Assembly: GCA_937892735.1 (NCBI GenBank)
Contig: CALBGL010000015.1
Span: 1 to 27,106, forward strand
Reading direction: 5' to 3'
Length of the DNA: 27,106 bases
Source: an uncultured Clostridia bacterium
GTDB taxonomy: Bacteria; Bacillota; Clostridia; Lachnospirales; Bianqueaceae
The notes beneath the pieces were generated by a model, which saw only the letters and a list, made by a program, of their open reading frames with translations, was not told where the DNA came from and did no database searches. This document shows, piece after piece, positions 23,856 to 27,106 of the stretch. The position numbers and the translations under genes are program-made. The stretch's first letter is position 1, and every line of letters starts with the position of its first letter.

Positions 23856-25030
23856 AGTACATCGCCTCCTAACTGATCGTGAAGAAAAGCGGCCGTTTCT
23901 GTTTCATAAAAAGAAGCGAGCTGGATTTGTTTTGCCAGTGGTGGGGCCGGATTCGGTAAAGGGCTCCCGATCCAATAGTGACAGGGAATAGGAATCGATT
24001 CCAGCAAGGTGATGCAAGCGGAATGGATCGCTGGGCTAAGAACATAGAGTTTCTGGACAGAGGAAGCATGGAGCAGGGCATGCAGTACCTCCGCGCTGGC
24101 TTCTTCTGCTTCCTGACGAAATGGCAGCATGGCAAGCCATTGATGGCACCGATGATAGTCGGAAAGAGAAAACGCTTCTGATAGTTGCGTATAGGAGGTG
24201 TCTCCGCAGGCAAGGCGCGTAGGATCCTCCTGGACTAAATGGGCATATAAAAGTGCGGCAGCGCATTCTGTTATTTGGTCGGCCATCCGATCCACCTCTT
24301 TGGAAATCTTTTGTGCGTCTATAAAAATGAGACAGCTTTCTCCCGAGGGATCTGTATATTGCCGCGTCTTTAGGTTACGGGTTTTAATGGAAAACTTCCA
24401 ATGGATTCTGGCCATGGGATCTCCGATAAGAAAAGGGCGGAGATGGGAAAATTCTTCGGTTCCGGGGGTCATCGGACCGAAGCTTTGACCGAGGCTCGCG
24501 GCCGATAACTGGGAAGAAGCAGGCAGATGAAAATGAATGGAACGCGGATACACCAGGACCGTCTGTGTATGATAGTAAGAAAGCCAGCGCATATCAATAT
24601 GCATGGGAAGAAGACCGAAAAGATCTTGGATATCCAGTCGGGTCATACCCATTTCATATTCTCCGCGATAGGGCAAGGAGAAGATAAAGTCAAAAGAGGT
24701 TTCCTGCCGGGGCGCCAGATCGATCCATACATCTTGACATTCCTCCGGAGCGGGCGCCAGAATATGGATTTTCATATGAGTAAAAGGAAAGGGCTTATCA
24801 TTATAGATGCCTAGGTGCAGAGTAACGGTCTGTCCCTTTTCCGCTTCTCGCGTATTGAGAGTCTGAACATAGGAAAAAGAAAGGATAGTCCAGAGATTTA
24901 GAGCCAAAGCAGTCAAAAGAATCAGAACTTGCATGAAAAACAGCGTATAGCAAACTCGATTGCCGCTGTAAAGACCGTATAAAAGGCTGGCGAACATCAA
25001 TAGATAATAGAAGATACGAAAACGTTTCAT
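23852..25030 (-). CDS. DUF58 domain protein
   Basis: This is a 392-residue protein. Two hydrophobic helices lie at the N-terminus (about residues 5-50), followed by a beta-rich part with MKIHILAPAPEE. The DUF58 core then contains RPFLIGDPMARIHWKFSIKTRNLKTRQY (positions about 198-225), the conserved R-x-IHWK signature. A von Willebrand A-like segment follows (CLIFIDAQK). It partners the MoxR ATPase upstream and the transglutaminase downstream. The start at 25030 has only a weak site (GGTAA) four bases after the MoxR stop, so it probably depends on translational coupling. Confidence 0.92.
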   Translation of the reverse strand: MKRFRIFYYLLMFASLLYGLYSGNRVCYTLFFMQVLILLTALALNLWTILSFSYVQTLNTREAEKGQTVTLHLGIYNDKPFPFTHMKIHILAPAPEECQDVWIDLAPRQETSFDFIFSLPYRGEYEMGMTRLDIQDLFGLLPMHIDMRWLSYYHTQTVLVYPRSIHFHLPASSQLSAASLGQSFGPMTPGTEEFSHLRPFLIGDPMARIHWKFSIKTRNLKTRQYTDPSGESCLIFIDAQKISKEVDRMADQITECAAALLYAHLVQEDPTRLACGDTSYTQLSEAFSLSDYHRCHQWLAMLPFRQEAEEASAEVLHALLHASSVQKLYVLSPAIHSACITLLESIPIPCHYWIGSPLPNPAPPLAKQIQLASFYETETAAFLHDQLGGDVL

Positions 25031-25034
25031 GAGG

Positions 25035-25985
25035 TTACCGAATGTTTGGAACGGGAATTTCCCGCAGGATGGAGCGAAGAACTAGCACGGGGGTCTGCTG
25101 ACGAAAAACCGCTTGGGATTGTAAGACGATTCGATGTACGAATACGGGTTCGATCAGCTTCTGTACATCATCGGGTTGTACAAAGTCGCGGTCTTGTAAC
25201 AGGGCATAGGCTCTGGCAGCATTCATGAGGGCGAGGGAGCCGCGTGGACTGATACCCAACGCAATCTGCTCATGATGCCGGGTGGCATCGGCCAGAGAAA
25301 TGATATAATCCAGAATGGACTGAGCGCAACGCACCTGATGAAAGGCTTCCTGCAATGCAAGGAGCTCCTCAACCCGCATGACACTGGAAAGGGAGGCGGG
25401 AGAGACTCCCTGCATGTTCCGTTCCAGAATCTCTTTTTCTTCCGCGCGGGTTGGATAACCGAGAGAAATCCGCATGAGAAAACGATCCAGTTGTGCTTCC
25501 GGCAGAGGAAATGTCCCTGTCAGTTCGGCTGGATTTTGCGTAGCAAGGACCATGAAAGGTGTCGGCAGCGGATAGGTGACGCCGTCAATACTGACCTGCC
25601 GTTCCTGCATGGCCTCCAAAAGGGCGGATTGTGTCTTAGGGCCGGTACGATTGATCTCGTCTGCCAAAACAATCTGATGCATGATACTGCCCGGATGGAC
25701 TTCTTTTTCACCAGTTGCCATGTTAAAGAGTGTGTATCCAGTCACATCGGCCGGCATGACGTCCGGGGTAAACTGAATGCGAGCAAAATTGCAGCCCAGA
25801 GAACGAGCCAAGGAAGAAACCAAGGTGGTCTTCCCCAAGCCGGGGACATCTTCGATGAGGACGTGCCCACCGCATAAAAGAGCTGTTAAAATGAGTTCTA
25901 CGGCTTCCTCTTTTCCGACAAAGACGCGGCTCATATTTTGCCGCAGGGCCTGTATGGGAGCCAGTGACACGGAAGATGTTGTCAT
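25035..25985 (-). CDS. MoxR family AAA+ ATPase
   Basis: This is a 316-residue chaperone-type ATPase. Walker A EDVPGLGKTTL (about residues 43-53), the Walker B segment VLADEINRTGPKTQSALLEAMQE (about 107-129), sensor 1 VLATQNPAE (about 144-152) and the C-terminal lid with GISPRGSLALMNAARAYAL are all present. MoxR proteins are thought to remodel or activate the DUF58-type partners encoded beside them. I start at ATG 25985 (MTTSSVSLAP), which follows AAAGGAGG; a longer frame from 26039 has no such site. The start overlaps the methyltransferase stop by ATGA. Confidence 0.95.
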   Translation of the reverse strand: MTTSSVSLAPIQALRQNMSRVFVGKEEAVELILTALLCGGHVLIEDVPGLGKTTLVSSLARSLGCNFARIQFTPDVMPADVTGYTLFNMATGEKEVHPGSIMHQIVLADEINRTGPKTQSALLEAMQERQVSIDGVTYPLPTPFMVLATQNPAELTGTFPLPEAQLDRFLMRISLGYPTRAEEKEILERNMQGVSPASLSSVMRVEELLALQEAFHQVRCAQSILDYIISLADATRHHEQIALGISPRGSLALMNAARAYALLQDRDFVQPDDVQKLIEPVFVHRIVLQSQAVFRQQTPVLVLRSILREIPVPNIR

Positions 25986-26746
25986 AGTGATACCTCCTTT
26001 ATCGCTTTGATCCGAATCCGCACGTAGTCGATGTACCAATGGCCCTCTTGATACAGAACCGGGCGCAGTTCTTCATTCACTTCCTGAATGATCTGCGTCA
26101 CGACATTCTCCGACAGATTTTCAAAGGGCTTTTTCACAAACATGTGAATCCAGTCACTGAGGCCATCCTGTGTCGATTGCTGCGTCCAACGATCAAACAG
26201 ATGAGCCCATACAACCTTGAACCCCGCGTGTTCTAACAAGGGCGTATATTCTCCGATGGTTGGGAAATAAAAGACGCGGGGGTACGTAAGCTGACGGCGC
26301 GTAAAGGCACGTTCCAGAGCAGCATGGACTGTTTCGGCGCAACCATGTCCACCGAACTCACAGACTAATTGACCGCCCGGAAGTAGTTGTGAAGCGATCT
26401 GACAGAGCATTCTCTGCTGATCGCGAGCGTCGATCCAGTGAAAGACGGCATTGGAAAACAGGACGTCTGCGGGCGTATCCAATTGAAGTGTTCGAAGATC
26501 GCCCTGGATAAATGGGATGTCAGGATACGAGGCGAGCGCGATGCCCAGCATATCGGCGGAAGCATCTACGCCTGTCACATGACAGCCCAGATCCCGCAAC
26601 TTGGCGCTGAGCGCACCATTGCCGCAGCCGAGATCAACCACACGCTTTCCCTGCGGTTCATCGATGAGCTGCAGGAGATCCTCGCCATAGTGATGTACAA
26701 ATTGAAAGTGATGGCGGTATTCTTCCGCATTCCATTGTATGTTCAT
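25982..26746 (-). CDS. Class I SAM-dependent methyltransferase
   Basis: This is a 254-residue methyltransferase resembling trans-aconitate 2-methyltransferase and its relatives. Motif I VVDLGCGNGALSAKL (about residues 36-50), the acidic loop VTGVDASADML (about 56-66), IQGDLRTL (about 79-86) and the post-I block VLFSNAVFHWI (about 94-104) are all clear. The substrate is unknown. The gene opens the MoxR/DUF58/transglutaminase operon and is coupled to moxR by a 4-base ATGA overlap. The ATG 26746 lacks a good ribosome binding site. AGGAGG occurs about 55 bases upstream with no start codon in reach, an oddity of the leader. Confidence 0.9.
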   Translation of the reverse strand: MNIQWNAEEYRHHFQFVHHYGEDLLQLIDEPQGKRVVDLGCGNGALSAKLRDLGCHVTGVDASADMLGIALASYPDIPFIQGDLRTLQLDTPADVLFSNAVFHWIDARDQQRMLCQIASQLLPGGQLVCEFGGHGCAETVHAALERAFTRRQLTYPRVFYFPTIGEYTPLLEHAGFKVVWAHLFDRWTQQSTQDGLSDWIHMFVKKPFENLSENVVTQIIQEVNEELRPVLYQEGHWYIDYVRIRIKAIKEVSL

Positions 26747-26831
26747 GATTCTTACAACGAATATCCTCTTCCTATGAAAGCGGTAGAGGGTATTGTCTGT
26801 CCTCCTTCTATTTTTTATTGGAATTTTTATA

Positions 26832-26873
26832 GGGTGTAACAGTATGGGAAGCTGTTATGCCACGCATGTATAT
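26832..26873 (-). repeat. Leader element copy C (partial)
   Basis: On the minus strand TATACATGCGTGGCATAACA at 26873 downward repeats the -10 box and 5' arm of copies A and B. The closing arm is lost. Instead TAACAG pairs with CTGTTA (26837-26842 with 26852-26857). It is the copy closest to the methyltransferase gene. Confidence 0.5.
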
Positions 26874-26896
26874 CGCAATGAGAATTGTGACGGAGA

Positions 26897-26916
26897 TTGA
26901 CGCCTCTTGGCGTCAA
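26897..26916. repeat. Perfect short hairpin between leader copies
   Basis: TTGACGCC (26897-26904), loop TCTT, GGCGTCAA (26909-26916). It has no T-run on either strand, so it is not an ordinary terminator. It sits between copies B and C. Confidence 0.7.
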
Positions 26917-26922
26917 ACTCGA

Positions 26923-26975
26923 GGCGTGGCACAGTCTCCACAGTACTAGAAAGTTGTCATGCCACGCCTATTATA
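26923..26975 (-). repeat. Leader element copy B with its -10 box
   Basis: On the minus strand TATAAT (26975-26970) is followed one base later by GGCGTGGCATGACAACTTTC, and the 46-base unit ends TGCCACGCC at 26923. The first nine bases (GGCGTGGCA) pair perfectly with the last nine. The -35 region is weak. It probably drives the methyltransferase-MoxR operon, with a leader of about 220 bases. Confidence 0.6.
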
Positions 26976-27061
26976 TCACATTTTAAAAGAGAAAAGAAGG
27001 GCTTTACCATCAGAAGCCAAGAGGCCGTGGATAAAAAATTGCTTTTTTTGAAAAAAAGGAG

Positions 27062-27090
27062 TTGACAAGAGTAGGGAGAAGTGGTATACT
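27062..27090 (+). promoter_or_regulatory. Sigma-A promoter of a gene beyond the right edge
   Basis: TTGACA (27062-27067) and TATACT (27085-27090) have a 17-base spacer. The transcript would begin near 27097; its gene lies outside the window. Confidence 0.8.
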
Positions 27091-27106
27091 AGGCAACGCG
27101 CCTGAA

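Noticed and set aside
23236..23862. Two long open frames on either strand (208 and 179 codons) near the start of the transglutaminase gene.
   Set aside because: Both overlap the membrane-helix region of the transglutaminase gene, which has the strong ribosome binding site and family motifs.
1..27106. CRISPR arrays, insertion sequences and prophage genes.
   Set aside because: I looked for evenly spaced direct repeats, transposase motifs and phage genes on both strands. The only mobile-element trace is the recombinase relic at 5315-5645.

Overview
The window looks like the chromosome of a low-to-medium-GC, strictly anaerobic Firmicute of class Clostridia, probably a gut-type Lachnospiraceae or Oscillospiraceae relative. 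Signs are the many AGGAGG-type ribosome binding sites, sigma-A promoters with 17-base spacers, ferredoxin-dependent indolepyruvate oxidoreductase, rubredoxin, an NPQTG sortase substrate and a one-piece tmRNA. Family-level placement is inference.

Layout. 1-1643: 3' end of a large Ig-repeat surface protein anchored through NPQTG. 2125-3570 (-): a secreted, membrane-tethered protein of unknown role. 4012-5289 (+): a compact operon of ferredoxin, NapH-like [4Fe-4S] membrane protein, ArsR regulator and an atypical ferredoxin. The regulator carries a cysteine pair placed as in the persulfide sensors BigR/SqrR. 5315-5645 (-): decayed serine recombinase. 5969-7516 (+): a small secreted protein whose signal peptide is frameshifted, then a lipoprotein. 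7557-7660 (-): the last piece of a class B sortase, beside the tmRNA gene ssrA (7712-8077, -). 8231-9303 (+): nitroreductase and a UPF0340 protein. 9379-11686 (-): ABC exporter. 11878-12572 (+): HD hydrolase and a 54-residue rubredoxin. 12904-14178 (-): an AraC regulator fused to an aminoglycoside-phosphotransferase-like kinase domain. 14516-14908 (-): PaaI-like thioesterase.

15169-21484 (+) is a six-gene unit: phenylacetate-CoA ligase, IorA, IorB, second phenylacetate-CoA ligase, tandem-ACT protein and DegV. The ligases and IorAB interconvert aryl acetates, aryl-acetyl-CoA and aryl pyruvates. This could serve aromatic amino acid fermentation or salvage synthesis of aromatic amino acids by reductive carboxylation. 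The divergent thioesterase could act on the same CoA esters. 21561-26746 (-) is a translationally coupled operon: methyltransferase, MoxR ATPase, DUF58 protein and membrane transglutaminase.

The most interesting unexplained structure is a roughly 46-base leader element just downstream of a -10 box. It occurs upstream of the thioesterase (14939-14991) and upstream of the methyltransferase operon (26923-26975), with compensatory stem changes, and a third partial copy lies at 26832-26873. It may be an RNA leader motif or a shared operator; I do not recognise it.
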